Source of the DNA: a virus
DNA length: 44,984 nt
Direction: 5' to 3' (one strand)
IMG/VR virus record: IMGVR_UViG_3300017963_000100
Coordinates: 1-44,984 of that record
Below are positions 5,489 to 13,950 of the stretch, one piece after another (positions within the stretch are counted from its first letter, which is position 1; each line of letters begins with the position of its first letter). Under the pieces are notes generated by a model. The model worked only from the letters and a program-made list of their open reading frames with translations. It made no database searches and was not told the DNA's origin. Both the position numbers and the translations under genes were made by a program.

Positions 5489-7753
5489 TTAGTCTTTACG
5501 GTAACGCCGCCCACGCCAACCCCCCGCCGCTTTGATCGGCCAACCCTTCGCCCACGCGGGGACGGTTCCCATTATCTGTTCTAACTCTTCAACCGACCCC
5601 GAACCCGCCGGGACTTCGGCCGCTAGTTCGTCGTGTACATGCAAAACGATCGGGTACCCGGCCTTTTCTGCGTTAACCAGGGCGTATGCGAGTATATCCC
5701 GCGCGACGGCCTGCGTTACGTTTTCGCAGAGTTTACCGCCGTACGTTTCCATACGGATCCAACCGATCGGCCCTTTCGTACTGTCCGAATTCCAACCCAT
5801 AAACGACAATTGATAGATCGGGTTTTTATGGTACCTATGAGTCGTTGAAAACAACCGGGGGGCGTGGTACGTGATTAAACGCCCCGAGGGAAGCCGACAA
5901 TACAACGTATCGTCTTTTACGCCGTAGGTAATGGATCGACACGCGTACGCCTTTCCCGGGTTCAAAACGGCGCAGACGGCCGCCCCCTCTAATCCGTAAT
6001 ACTCTTGTTTGTAGTTTCGAAACCCGGGCATTTCGCGCCACTGATCGCCCCAAAATTCAACGATCGCCGGCGAATCCTCGCGCCATTTTAAGATCGCGTC
6101 TTTTATTTCGTCGTCGTTTTTAAAATGTTTGTCGGCGCCGAACGCGCGCCACGCCCCGATCCAACCCTGGTACCCGCTTGCGAGTTCCGCAACTTTTCCG
6201 ATTTTCTTTCGTAAAGGATGACTTTCGCCGGTTCGTTCTTTGTAATCTAAAAACTCTTGAAACGGGATCCCGGTTATTTTGGCCGCGCTCATTTCGTAGA
6301 TCTTACCGTGGGATCTAAATACGTCTTGGCGCCATTTTTCGCCGGCCAGTTCGGCCAGTACAACCGCTTCGATCGCGGAAAAGTCCGAACAGATAAGATC
6401 CCGGCCAGGCGCGGCGGTAAATAATGCGCGCATACAACCCGACATAGCTTTTAAAGAGTTTTCAAAATAGTGCTCTAAAAGGTCGACGTCCCGGCCCGAC
6501 GAAATTAGTATTACGTCTTCGACTGCGTCCAGGTTCCAAGGCGCCGGCGCCATTTCCGACGATCGGCACCATTTACAAACCGCCGCCCCGGTTGCCTGGT
6601 AGTGTCCACAATTCCCGCAACGGTCGACGGCGGGGCCGCTTGTCGCTAGGTTATGGGGTTGAACCTTTGAACCGGCCCAACGTCCAGTACGCGCGACATG
6701 ATACCCGAACAAGTCCCGCAAGCGGTTATCGTCGCATCTTTGAACGTCGATCGCTTGTAGTTTTTTGACGCTTGCCATTGAAAGCCATTGACGGATCAAA
6801 AGTACGCGGCGGACGTTGAAAGGTAGATCGGATCGTTTTAGGGCGTCTTTTATCGTTTCGGCCTGGACGTTCGGCAAGTTAATCCCGTAATCGGCTATGT
6901 ATTCGCGTAATTTTTCGTATTCGTTGACGGTACCGACCCGGCCGCAGGTAAGGCGCACAAGTTCCCGCGTGTATTTGATTTCGGTTTGTCTGTACAGTTC
7001 CAAAAAGTGTTCCAGGGTTTCGACGTCGATATGTACGCCGCGCAGGTTGATCCGTTGACTTGCGATCCATACCTCGAGTTCGTCGGCGCTTAAATCGGGA
7101 CACAGTAACGACGCTTCGGCCTCGGTTTCAATATCCCCGATATTGTAAAAAATAAAGTTGTCGGCGTCTTTGGGGTCGTCTTCAAGGCGGATCCGTTGCC
7201 TTTTGTCTTTTTTCGTCGGGGAACGCGGGATCGAAAACTTGCGTATTAAGCGTTTTCCCTCTTTATCTTTTTGTGTTTTTGTCCCGAGTACTTCGGCCAG
7301 TTTTCCCAATTGCCCCGGCGCGGCGTACGCCCTGGCTTTCGCCTGCGCGCATCTTTGTTGCTCTAATGGTAACGGCGGCCAGTTCATACGCTTGAAGCAA
7401 ACGTAATGCCAGATCAGAAACTCAAAACCGGCGTTAAACGACTCTAAAAGGCCGCCGCCGGCGATATAATCGAACAGTTCTTGCGGGGGTTGCATACCCT
7501 GGACCCAAGACCGAGATCCGACGCCGTCGAACAAATCGTACGAAAGCATTAAGATCTCGGTCGTCGGGTCTTGGGCGTATACCGCCGCGCCTACTCCTTT
7601 GATCCCCGGTTTATTCGATACTAGGGATTGGTACCTTTCTTTTTTGTTGTTAAAAATGTAACCTGCTTTGGAAAACGTTTCGACGTCCAAAGTAGGGATC
7701 GCAGTTGACACCGAACAACCCGCCGGGGTTTCAAAGTAGGCGTTTAGGTTCAT
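5489..7753 (-). CDS. DNA polymerase I, family A, phage type, with 3'-5' exonuclease domain
   Basis: 754 residues. The N-terminal exonuclease is marked by TLDVETFS (Asp23/Glu25) and later FYNIGDIETEAE. The polymerase domain has motif A SDFSAIE (about 452-458), motif B RKKIGKVAELASGYQG, and motif C HVHDE (705-709). There is no 5'-nuclease domain. A four-Cys zinc-ribbon-like insert (CGNC at about 380, CKWC at about 394) lies between the exonuclease/thumb region and motif A. The gene follows the ssDNA-binding protein by one base and is the central replicase of the leftward operon. This polymerase type typically occurs together with the DUF2800 and DUF2815 proteins, as here. Confidence 0.93.
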   Translation of the reverse strand: MNLNAYFETPAGCSVSTAIPTLDVETFSKAGYIFNNKKERYQSLVSNKPGIKGVGAAVYAQDPTTEILMLSYDLFDGVGSRSWVQGMQPPQELFDYIAGGGLLESFNAGFEFLIWHYVCFKRMNWPPLPLEQQRCAQAKARAYAAPGQLGKLAEVLGTKTQKDKEGKRLIRKFSIPRSPTKKDKRQRIRLEDDPKDADNFIFYNIGDIETEAEASLLCPDLSADELEVWIASQRINLRGVHIDVETLEHFLELYRQTEIKYTRELVRLTCGRVGTVNEYEKLREYIADYGINLPNVQAETIKDALKRSDLPFNVRRVLLIRQWLSMASVKKLQAIDVQRCDDNRLRDLFGYHVARTGRWAGSKVQPHNLATSGPAVDRCGNCGHYQATGAAVCKWCRSSEMAPAPWNLDAVEDVILISSGRDVDLLEHYFENSLKAMSGCMRALFTAAPGRDLICSDFSAIEAVVLAELAGEKWRQDVFRSHGKIYEMSAAKITGIPFQEFLDYKERTGESHPLRKKIGKVAELASGYQGWIGAWRAFGADKHFKNDDEIKDAILKWREDSPAIVEFWGDQWREMPGFRNYKQEYYGLEGAAVCAVLNPGKAYACRSITYGVKDDTLYCRLPSGRLITYHAPRLFSTTHRYHKNPIYQLSFMGWNSDSTKGPIGWIRMETYGGKLCENVTQAVARDILAYALVNAEKAGYPIVLHVHDELAAEVPAGSGSVEELEQIMGTVPAWAKGWPIKAAGGWRGRRYRKD

Positions 7754-7754
7754 T

Positions 7755-8666
7755 TTAGCCGCGCGGTAACTTGTCGATCTGTTCGTCCGTCCAGTTCGAC
7801 GCCTTCAACGCTTCCCGCGTGTACGATACCCCCGCGTGTATGTAACCGGATTCGTCGGGGGTAGGGGGCGGCGGGGCGCCCGGGGCGGACATAAAGCCCG
7901 GGGCCGGCGCTACATTGGCGCCGCTTGTCGCAGGGGCCGCAGGGTCGGGCGCAGGCGTTCCCGCCGGTCCAGGGGCCGCAGGGGCGCCCCCGGGGACCAT
8001 ACCGGCGCCCGTTGTCGCAGGGGCGATCGGCGTTTCACTTGCGCCGGCCGGCAATTGGGCAACGGGGGATCCACCGAAAACGGCCTTACCATCGATCCCG
8101 CCCCGTTGGATCTCTTGTCCGTACCCTATCAATTCGACGCCGGCGATATTGAGGTAAACCCCCGGCGTATCGCTTGGATCGTTGTCGACAACGTTACCGG
8201 CGATTCGAATGTAATACCCTGGTTTGATTGATTGCGGATCGGTTAGTAATGATTCGCCGCCCCGAGCATAGCAGGGGAAAGGATAACCCGACGAAAAAGA
8301 TAGAACATAATGCCCCGGGTATCCCTCTTTATCGCAAGGGCGTTTTTGATTTTTGTTCATTACCGTACTATCGCCGTCGATCACTTTCCAGGCGAACGAC
8401 GGTTGATTGCAAGATCCGTCGGCGTTGAATAAATGGGGGTAACCCGCTTTCGCGGCCTGGTTTATCTTACTCCAAAGATCCGCCCAACCGGGATCCGTTT
8501 TGGGAATAGCCAACCCTATGTAATATTCGGTTCGGGGTTGCCCTGCGTTCGGTCCGTTTTTTATGATCAACGGTTCGCCTTTTCGGTTTGTTGTTTTCCC
8601 CGTGAAAGCGTCCCCGCCAACCATACGGCCGGTTGGGGTCAATATTTCGATCGCTTGTTTTGACAT
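7755..8666 (-). CDS. DUF2815-like single-stranded DNA-binding protein with Pro/Ala-rich tail
   Basis: 303 residues. The first ~190 form an OB-fold-type domain with hallmarks of phage DUF2815 proteins (EYYIGLAIPK, GYPGHYVLSFSS, PGYYIRIAGNV, GVYLNIAGVELI). Then comes a long disordered linker of Pro/Ala/Gly (about 200-275) and a short folded C-terminus (SGYIHAGVSYTREALKAS.WTDEQIDKLPRG) resembling tails that recruit partners. It would coat ssDNA for the family A polymerase encoded just downstream. ATG 8666 sits six bases after the DUF2800 stop with AAAGGAG upstream. Confidence 0.75.
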   Translation of the reverse strand: MSKQAIEILTPTGRMVGGDAFTGKTTNRKGEPLIIKNGPNAGQPRTEYYIGLAIPKTDPGWADLWSKINQAAKAGYPHLFNADGSCNQPSFAWKVIDGDSTVMNKNQKRPCDKEGYPGHYVLSFSSGYPFPCYARGGESLLTDPQSIKPGYYIRIAGNVVDNDPSDTPGVYLNIAGVELIGYGQEIQRGGIDGKAVFGGSPVAQLPAGASETPIAPATTGAGMVPGGAPAAPGPAGTPAPDPAAPATSGANVAPAPGFMSAPGAPPPPTPDESGYIHAGVSYTREALKASNWTDEQIDKLPRG

Positions 8667-8672
8667 GGTCCT

Positions 8673-9833
8673 TTACTCCTTTGACGCGTCCCCGAATAGG
8701 TAACGCGCGTTTTTTAGATCGTCGTAAATTAGCTTTTTTCCTTTTTTCTTTTTTTCTGTAAAAGCGTCGACAAGTTCCGCAGATAGCCCCGCTTTTACTG
8801 CTTGCGGCGGCGTCAAGGTTTTAGGTACCTCAAGATCAAGGCCGTACGATTTTCCCAACTGGACGATCTCATTGTGCGAAATGTTCCAATTATTACGCCC
8901 GAAAGTATCCGTTAAACGAAACCGGGGAACGTTCGCCCCCTTTTTTAGCTTGGTTTCTAGTTCAGTTCGCAGGGCGTCGACACGGTGATCGATCCTTTTT
9001 TGTGCCTTTTCTAGTAAAAATAGTTCGTACCATTGATCCCGTTCGGGTACGACATACGAACCAAGGCCGCCGATCATATCCAACGCGTTAAACGTCGTTC
9101 GTTGATTAAATTCACAAGAAACCAGGGCGGAGCAACGCCGGCAATGATCGCCGCTTTCTACGAAGGCGTCGGATCCCATTGCCATTTCTGCGGCGTCCCG
9201 TAATTGGTTTAAATAGGTAGTGTTTAGAGTTCCGCGCGTTAGTTTCCAGGTACGGACAGGGCCGCGCGCGTGGGGGGCGCGCGGTTGAATGATCATTAGT
9301 TTGATCGTTGCCGGTTTTTGAGTTAGTCCCGCGACGATCCCGATCGCGTACGCGAGTAATTGCCAATTTTCGAAAACTTCATGTACGCCAAAGCCAAACT
9401 TTAGATCCGCAACGTATAAAATACTTTCATGCGAATCAAACAAATAAAAGTCGGGCGTCCCGTAACAATCAGCGTGTACGTCTTCAATAGTTACGGGTTG
9501 TTCGATCCCGAGGTTCGGGCCGCCAAAGACGCCGGCCGATCGTATTAGTTCGGTACACGTATCGGCGTAAAGTACGGCGCCGTCGACCATTTCTTGCGTA
9601 ACGGTTACGCCGTCGCGGACTTTCCCGACTTCTGCGACGGCGGTTTGCTTGTACCCCTGGCCTTTCGTCGATCCCCGTATGAAGTCCGCGCCGATCGCGT
9701 GTACCGCGTTCCCTTCGTCTGCGTCTTGTCCGCCTTCGTCGGGCGGTAAAATCAAACATTCTTGAACCGACCCGGGGCAAGGTACCCAAATCGGCGCGGA
9801 CGACGGCGCTAATATTGAATGATCGCCGGGCAT
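8673..9833 (-). CDS. DUF2800 family PD-(D/E)XK nuclease
   Basis: 386 residues. DUF2800 proteins are RecB/Cas4-like nucleases of phage replication modules. Visible motifs: SSAPIWVPCPGSVQ near the N-terminus, EGNAVHAIGADFI, then the nuclease core DCYGTPDFYLFD (about 124-135) and VADLKFGFG (Asp-x-Lys at about 142-144) followed by NWQLLAYAIG. A Cys cluster CRRC-x5-C near 235-245 could bind a metal or an Fe-S cluster as in Cas4. The C-terminus is helical and Lys-rich. It overlaps the upstream gene by one base and lies just ahead of the ssDNA-binding protein. Confidence 0.85.
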   Translation of the reverse strand: MPGDHSILAPSSAPIWVPCPGSVQECLILPPDEGGQDADEGNAVHAIGADFIRGSTKGQGYKQTAVAEVGKVRDGVTVTQEMVDGAVLYADTCTELIRSAGVFGGPNLGIEQPVTIEDVHADCYGTPDFYLFDSHESILYVADLKFGFGVHEVFENWQLLAYAIGIVAGLTQKPATIKLMIIQPRAPHARGPVRTWKLTRGTLNTTYLNQLRDAAEMAMGSDAFVESGDHCRRCSALVSCEFNQRTTFNALDMIGGLGSYVVPERDQWYELFLLEKAQKRIDHRVDALRTELETKLKKGANVPRFRLTDTFGRNNWNISHNEIVQLGKSYGLDLEVPKTLTPPQAVKAGLSAELVDAFTEKKKKGKKLIYDDLKNARYLFGDASKE

Positions 9834-10552
9834 TATTCGGGCCTAGGCATTGCGCGGACAACGTCGGCGATCCCTGGTACGAGATCATGATCCGACTTTG
9901 CCTTTACTGCAACGGCCGCGATCGAGGGCATATCGAAATTTTCTTTTATGAACTTGTTTTGCGCCTCGAGATCATACCCGTAAGCATTGAAAAGGCCGGT
10001 TAACTCGAAAAATGTAGTTATAGGAGCGTCGGCGGTTTGCGTGTCGTCGGGTTCGGGCGGCGCCTCGGGGGGCGGGGGCGCGGCCGGTTGTTCGGTCGTT
10101 GGCGGCGCGGCGGGTTGTTCGGGCGTCGGTACGGCCGCTTTTAGTTCGGCTTTTATCTGCTCGTAATACGCGGGATCAACTTTTGGTTTCTTTTTCCAGG
10201 TTCCCGCCTTTACCTTGTTTTTTGTGGACGCGTGGATCCGTTCGTCCCACGGGATCCCGTCTTTGTCTAACTCTTGTTCGTCGTCGATCGCCGGCGGTTT
10301 GTACGGTTCTTTCGGGGGCGCAGGATCGCCGGGCGGCGGCGGGGGCGGAGCGTCCCCGGTTGGCGGCGGCGGGGGCGGAGCGTCCCCGGCGGTTGCGGCC
10401 GCCGCGTCTTTGGCGTCCGACTCCTCTTGTAATTCGGCGCCTAACCCCTTTTTGTCAACTTTTAAATTGACGTTTGTTACATGCGTTTTACATAGTTCGG
10501 CGTTCATTTCCTCGAGGGATCCGAACTCGAGGGTTACAACTACTTTCGACAT
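9833..10552 (-). CDS. Pro-rich phage protein, first gene of the leftward operon
   Basis: 239 residues: a short N-terminal beta-rich segment, a disordered Pro/Asp/Gly stretch with two GDAPPPPPP repeats, a folded block with DGIPWDERIHASTKNK..GTWKKKPKVD, a second Pro/Ala/Glu-rich linker, and a helical C-terminus. The PWDERIHAS..GTW block recurs in uncharacterised proteins of phage replication modules; its function is not known to me. It is first behind the minus-strand promoter at 10617-10589, so it is probably expressed early and strongly. The Pro repeats come from a 28-bp DNA repeat. Confidence 0.75.
   Translation of the reverse strand: MSKVVVTLEFGSLEEMNAELCKTHVTNVNLKVDKKGLGAELQEESDAKDAAAATAGDAPPPPPPTGDAPPPPPPGDPAPPKEPYKPPAIDDEQELDKDGIPWDERIHASTKNKVKAGTWKKKPKVDPAYYEQIKAELKAAVPTPEQPAAPPTTEQPAAPPPPEAPPEPDDTQTADAPITTFFELTGLFNAYGYDLEAQNKFIKENFDMPSIAAVAVKAKSDHDLVPGIADVVRAMPRPE
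10332..10389. repeat. 28-bp tandem-type repeat encoding GDAPPPPPP
   Basis: Two identical 28-base units at 10332-10359 and 10362-10389, separated by two bases, inside the Pro-rich gene. A period of 30 keeps the reading frame, so copy number could change without breaking the gene. Confidence 0.85.
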
Positions 10553-10576
10553 TTTGATTCCTTTCTTTTTTTCCTA

Positions 10577-10605
10577 TTGACTCTTGAGATAATAAGCCTT
10601 ATTAT
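10577..10605 (+). promoter_or_regulatory. Rightward early promoter
   Basis: TTGACT (10577-10582), 17-base spacer, TATTAT (10600-10605): a near-consensus sigma70-type promoter 30 bases ahead of the helicase gene. It overlaps the leftward promoter in a dyad centred on 10597. Confidence 0.8.
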
Positions 10606-10617
10606 TCGGGTAGTCAA
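10589..10617 (-). promoter_or_regulatory. Leftward early promoter
   Basis: On the minus strand TTGACT (10617-10612), 17-base spacer, TATTAT (10594-10589): the mirror image of the rightward promoter. Each -10 lies inside the spacer of the other. The inner 17-bp dyad ATAATAAG-C-CTTATTAT (10589-10605) could serve as operator for a dimeric regulator. Confidence 0.8.
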
Positions 10618-10634
10618 TAAGGTTTTTAAAAAAA

Positions 10635-12359
10635 ATGCATTTACGACCATATCAAACCAATTTCGAACGCGATATATACGCCGCTTGGGGTTCCGGTTCA
10701 AGAAACGTTTTAGGCGTCTTACCTACGGGCGCAGGTAAAACGGTTTCGTTTGCGAAGATATTAGGCGATCACAAAGGGCAAGCAGTCGCAACCGCGCATA
10801 GACAAGAACTAGTCGGGCAAATATCCCTAGCACTTGCACAAAGGGGGGTCTATCACCAAATTATAGGCCCGGCCAATGTTGCCCGGTTTGCCATTGCCCG
10901 ACAAATTGAAGAGTTAAACAATTCTTTCTATCGTCCAGGGGCGCGCGTTTCGGTTGTCGGCGTCGATACTATTGTAAGGCGCGCCGAAAGTCTGCGGGAT
11001 TGGGCGCAATCGATCACGCTATGGGTTCAAGACGAAGGACACCATATTTTAAAAGCGAACAAATGGGGAAAGGCCGCCGACTTATTCCCGAACGCGTACG
11101 GCCTCGGGGTTACTGCAACGCCGACTCGGGCGGACGGGCGCGGACTCGGGCGCCACGCCGACGGGTTGATCGACACTATGATCGAGGGTCCAGGGTTGCG
11201 GTATTTAATAGAAGACGGTTATTTAACAGACTATAGGATCTTCGCGGTTGGATCTGATCTATGTTTAGAAGACATTAAAATAACCGCCTCGGGGGATTAC
11301 TCAAAACCACAATTACGGGACGCCGTAAAAAAGTCGAAAATAACCGGGGACGTCGTCGGGCATTACCAAAGGATCGCCCCGGGCAAATTGGGCGTAACTT
11401 TCGTCGTCGACGTCGATACGGCCGTTTTAACTGCGGAAAAATACAGGGCCGCAGGCGTTCCCGCCGAAGTGGTAAGCCATAAAACGCCCGACGCAGTCCG
11501 CGCGGCTATACTCCGACGGTTTAGACGACGCGAGATCCTGCAATTGGTAAACGTCGATTTATTCGGCGAAGGGTTCGACCTACCCGCGATCGAGGTCGTT
11601 TCGTTCGCGCGCCCGACGGAATCATACGCGCTTTATTGTCAACAATTTGGCCGGGCGTTGCGGGTAATGCTTAACCCGGGGCAAGCCTGCGATCTAAGTA
11701 CCAGGGCGGGACGACTCGAGGCGATCGCCGCTTCGAACAAACCGAAAGCGATCATAATTGATCACGTCGGGAACGTAGTACGACACAATTTACCCGACGC
11801 GCCCCGACATTGGACGCTAGACCGGCGCGGGGGACGGGGTCGACTCAATAATAACGGTTTGTTACCCGTCGTCGCTTGCCCCGAGTGTACGGCCATTTAT
11901 GAAGCAATAAAAACCGCTTGCCCTTTTTGCGGTTATGTCCCCCAACCGACGAACAGATCGAAACCCGAGTATGTCGCGGGGGATTTGCAAGAACTGGACG
12001 CCGCGACGTTGGCGCGTATGCGCGGCGAAGTCGATCGGGTCAATATGTCCCCCGAGCAATACCGGGCGGAACTTGTCGCGAAACACGCGCCGATCGTTGG
12101 GCAACTGCGCCACGTAAAACACCATAGTAAACGACAAGAGGTACAAGAAAGTTTACGCGCCGTTATGGCGTGGTGGGGCGGTTGGCAAGTGGCGCAGGGG
12201 CGGACGAATGAACGGGAAAACCAAAAACGCTTTTTTTATACGTTCGGTATGGACGTTTTAACCGCGCAGGCGTTAGGGCCAAAGGACGCGGCCGCGCTTG
12301 CGGATCGTGTAGTAAAGGAGATCGGATCAAATGATTTATCTAGCCTGTCCATACAGTGA
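10635..12359 (+). CDS. SF2 DEAD/DEAH-box helicase with zinc ribbon
   Basis: 574 residues. Helicase motifs in order: Q-motif-like LRPYQ (3-7), Walker A LPTGAGKT (29-36), TAHRQEL (motif Ia), DEGH (133-136, motif II), VTATPTR (motif III), and in the second RecA domain LFGEGFDLP and QQFGRALR (motif VI). After that comes a four-Cys ribbon (CPEC at about 416, CPFC at about 431) and a helical C-terminus. It is an ATP-driven DNA translocase, likely for replication or recombination with the polymerase module. First gene of the rightward operon; it overlaps the next gene by 29 bases. Confidence 0.92.
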   Translation: MHLRPYQTNFERDIYAAWGSGSRNVLGVLPTGAGKTVSFAKILGDHKGQAVATAHRQELVGQISLALAQRGVYHQIIGPANVARFAIARQIEELNNSFYRPGARVSVVGVDTIVRRAESLRDWAQSITLWVQDEGHHILKANKWGKAADLFPNAYGLGVTATPTRADGRGLGRHADGLIDTMIEGPGLRYLIEDGYLTDYRIFAVGSDLCLEDIKITASGDYSKPQLRDAVKKSKITGDVVGHYQRIAPGKLGVTFVVDVDTAVLTAEKYRAAGVPAEVVSHKTPDAVRAAILRRFRRREILQLVNVDLFGEGFDLPAIEVVSFARPTESYALYCQQFGRALRVMLNPGQACDLSTRAGRLEAIAASNKPKAIIIDHVGNVVRHNLPDAPRHWTLDRRGGRGRLNNNGLLPVVACPECTAIYEAIKTACPFCGYVPQPTNRSKPEYVAGDLQELDAATLARMRGEVDRVNMSPEQYRAELVAKHAPIVGQLRHVKHHSKRQEVQESLRAVMAWWGGWQVAQGRTNERENQKRFFYTFGMDVLTAQALGPKDAAALADRVVKEIGSNDLSSLSIQ

Positions 12360-12702
12360 TCCCGACCCCGGGGTACGTCGCGATCGCTTTTTGAAAGCGA
12401 ACAAACAAGCGGCGGTTTTAATGGCCGAAGGGTTACATATTTTTTCGCCGATCTCACAATGTCACCCTATCGCGCAAGCGGGGGATCTGCCTTTAAATTG
12501 GGAATACTGGAAAGAATACGACGAAAAAATACTTTCGATTTGTTCCGAATTGTGCATTTTGACGATCCCCGGTTGGAAAAGTTCGAAAGGCATTACAGGC
12601 GAAATGAAGATCGCAATACAAAAACAAATCGCGATCACCGTGGTAACATTGGGATCGATTATTCGTACGCCTGCGCATTTAACGGGGGTTATAAATGGTT
12701 AG
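12331..12702 (+). CDS. DUF1937 family protein (nucleoside deoxyribosyltransferase-like)
   Basis: 123 residues. It fits the DUF1937 pattern: IYLACPYSDP at the start, VRRDRFLKANK, HIFSPISQCHPIA, LPLNWEYWKEYD, and the GWKSSKGITGE motif near 83-93. Relatives share a Rossmann-like fold with nucleoside 2-deoxyribosyltransferases; the exact substrate in phages is unknown. AAAGGAGATC lies within the helicase gene end, giving translational coupling, and the stop overlaps the next start by eight bases. Confidence 0.8.
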   Translation: MIYLACPYSDPDPGVRRDRFLKANKQAAVLMAEGLHIFSPISQCHPIAQAGDLPLNWEYWKEYDEKILSICSELCILTIPGWKSSKGITGEMKIAIQKQIAITVVTLGSIIRTPAHLTGVING

Positions 12703-13171
12703 TTTTTCACATTGGGCGGCGCGTTGGAACGTTCCACAAGAGGCCGTCGACGAATTAATGCGCGTTCTTTTAGCCGAAACGCCGATCCCGTATCCGACGG
12801 ACCCGGGCGGGACGCCCGAAACGGTCGTACAACAAGCGGTACGCCTCGAGGCGTCCCGGCAAGGTTGCAGGTTATGGCGTAACAACGTCGGAGCGTTTCG
12901 GCCGCCCGAAGGCGGTTTAGTACGTTACGGACTATGTAACGAATCTAAACGAATGAACGAAAGAATAAAATCTAGCGACTTGATCGGGATCCGTCCGGTA
13001 ACGATTACCCCCGCGCATGTCGGGCGGGTTGTCGGGCAATTTTTAGCGCGCGAAACAAAGCGATCCGACTGGACGTACAAAGGAACGAAACGGGAACGGG
13101 CGCAACTGAAATTCAACGAACTTGTTTTATCATTGGGCGGGGACGCCGCCTTTTCAACAGGTCAATTGTAA
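12695..13171 (+). CDS. VRR-NUC domain nuclease
   Basis: 158 residues. The C-terminal ~115 match phage VRR-NUC proteins: PETVVQQAVRLEASRQGCRLWRNNVGA-type opening (Glu42), VRYGL, KSSDLIGIRPV with the catalytic Asp, and ARETKRSDW with the E-x-K pair, then AQLKFNELV..GG.A. The ~38-residue N-terminal extension is helical. Such nucleases act on branched DNA or assist replication helicases. It lies between DUF1937 and a regulator in the early operon. Confidence 0.88.
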   Translation: MVSFSHWAARWNVPQEAVDELMRVLLAETPIPYPTDPGGTPETVVQQAVRLEASRQGCRLWRNNVGAFRPPEGGLVRYGLCNESKRMNERIKSSDLIGIRPVTITPAHVGRVVGQFLARETKRSDWTYKGTKRERAQLKFNELVLSLGGDAAFSTGQL

Positions 13172-13185
13172 AAGGAGATCACAAA

Positions 13186-13491
13186 ATGACCGCATACGAA
13201 CGAATGGAACCGAAAGAACGGTACGATCAGATCATAGGGATCGCGCTAGAAATGGCGGAGCGTAAACACTTTTTAAGCGTTACGCCGTCCAAAGTCGGCG
13301 CCCTGGCCGGTTGTACTAAGTCTTTAGTTTCGCATTACCTCGGGAACCTTGACAGTATACAAGCGATCATACTTCAAGAGGCGATAAACCGAGGGATCGA
13401 AAGCATCATAGAACAAGGGCAACGCCTGGACATGATAACGAACGCCGGGAACTTAAAAAAGAGGGTAAAAGAGCTAATAAAAATAAATTGA
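13186..13491 (+). CDS. Small TetR-like DNA-binding protein
   Basis: 101 residues. The N-terminal ~65 have the TetR helix-turn-helix layout: IIGIALEMAERKHFLSVTP, VGALAGCTKSLVSHYLGNLDSI with Tyr/Leu at the expected spots. Normal TetR proteins carry a further 120-140-residue ligand and dimer domain; here only a short Lys-rich helix follows. It is therefore a minimal regulator or a host-derived truncation. AAAGGAGATC precedes the ATG. A strong promoter starts ten bases after its stop, so it may control that promoter or the symmetric dyad at 10597; both are inference. Confidence 0.7.
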   Translation: MTAYERMEPKERYDQIIGIALEMAERKHFLSVTPSKVGALAGCTKSLVSHYLGNLDSIQAIILQEAINRGIESIIEQGQRLDMITNAGNLKKRVKELIKIN

Positions 13492-13500
13492 AACTTTTTG

Positions 13501-13529
13501 TTGACAACCGTTTGTTTTATGATTATTCT
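13501..13529 (+). promoter_or_regulatory. Strong sigma70-like promoter
   Basis: TTGACA (13501-13506), exact 17-base spacer, TATTCT (13524-13529), located between the TetR-like gene and the ATG at 13569. It should drive the block of small genes from 13569 on. Confidence 0.75.
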
Positions 13530-13568
13530 CTTATTGAACGGCGGACAATAACAAAAAGGGGTTTCAAA

Positions 13569-13937
13569 ATGATCACAAAGGCACAAATCAAAAAATTGAC
13601 CGAAACAAAAACGGGATTAGCCGAAATGTTGGCGACCATTGATAAGATCCAAAATAGCGTTTTAGACAAAGCCGAAGCAAAAAGCAAAATCAACAACCTA
13701 TACGATCCGCAAGCGCAGGAACTCCAAAACGCTTGGAACGGTGTTTTTGATGCGCAAGCGGCGATCGATAGAATATTAAAAAAAGAGGCGGAACAAAAGC
13801 GCCGTATGATCGATCATATGCTTTCAAATTGGGATTACATCAAAAAACTTGACGCGATCAAAGCAGTCAAAGAACTTTACCCCGACGCGGCGTTAGGCGT
13901 TATTAGCGCAGCATACGACGAAGCGTACGAGGTATAG
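13569..13937 (+). CDS. Helical phage protein of unknown function
   Basis: 122 residues from ATG 13569, chosen because AAAAAGGGG lies upstream and the -10 box at 13524 excludes longer starts. Mostly charged helix (LTETKTGLAEMLATIDKIQ, AIDRILKKEAEQKRRMIDHML), suggesting a coiled-coil or bundle. No family recognised. First gene behind the 13501 promoter, so probably abundant early. Confidence 0.7.
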   Translation: MITKAQIKKLTETKTGLAEMLATIDKIQNSVLDKAEAKSKINNLYDPQAQELQNAWNGVFDAQAAIDRILKKEAEQKRRMIDHMLSNWDYIKKLDAIKAVKELYPDAALGVISAAYDEAYEV

Positions 13938-13950
13938 AAAGGGGATCGAA

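Noticed and set aside
7836-8231. Long plus-strand frames opposite the ssDNA-binding protein and other minus-strand genes
   Set aside because: They are Arg/Gly/Pro-rich antisense shadows of GC-rich coding sequence without ribosome sites.
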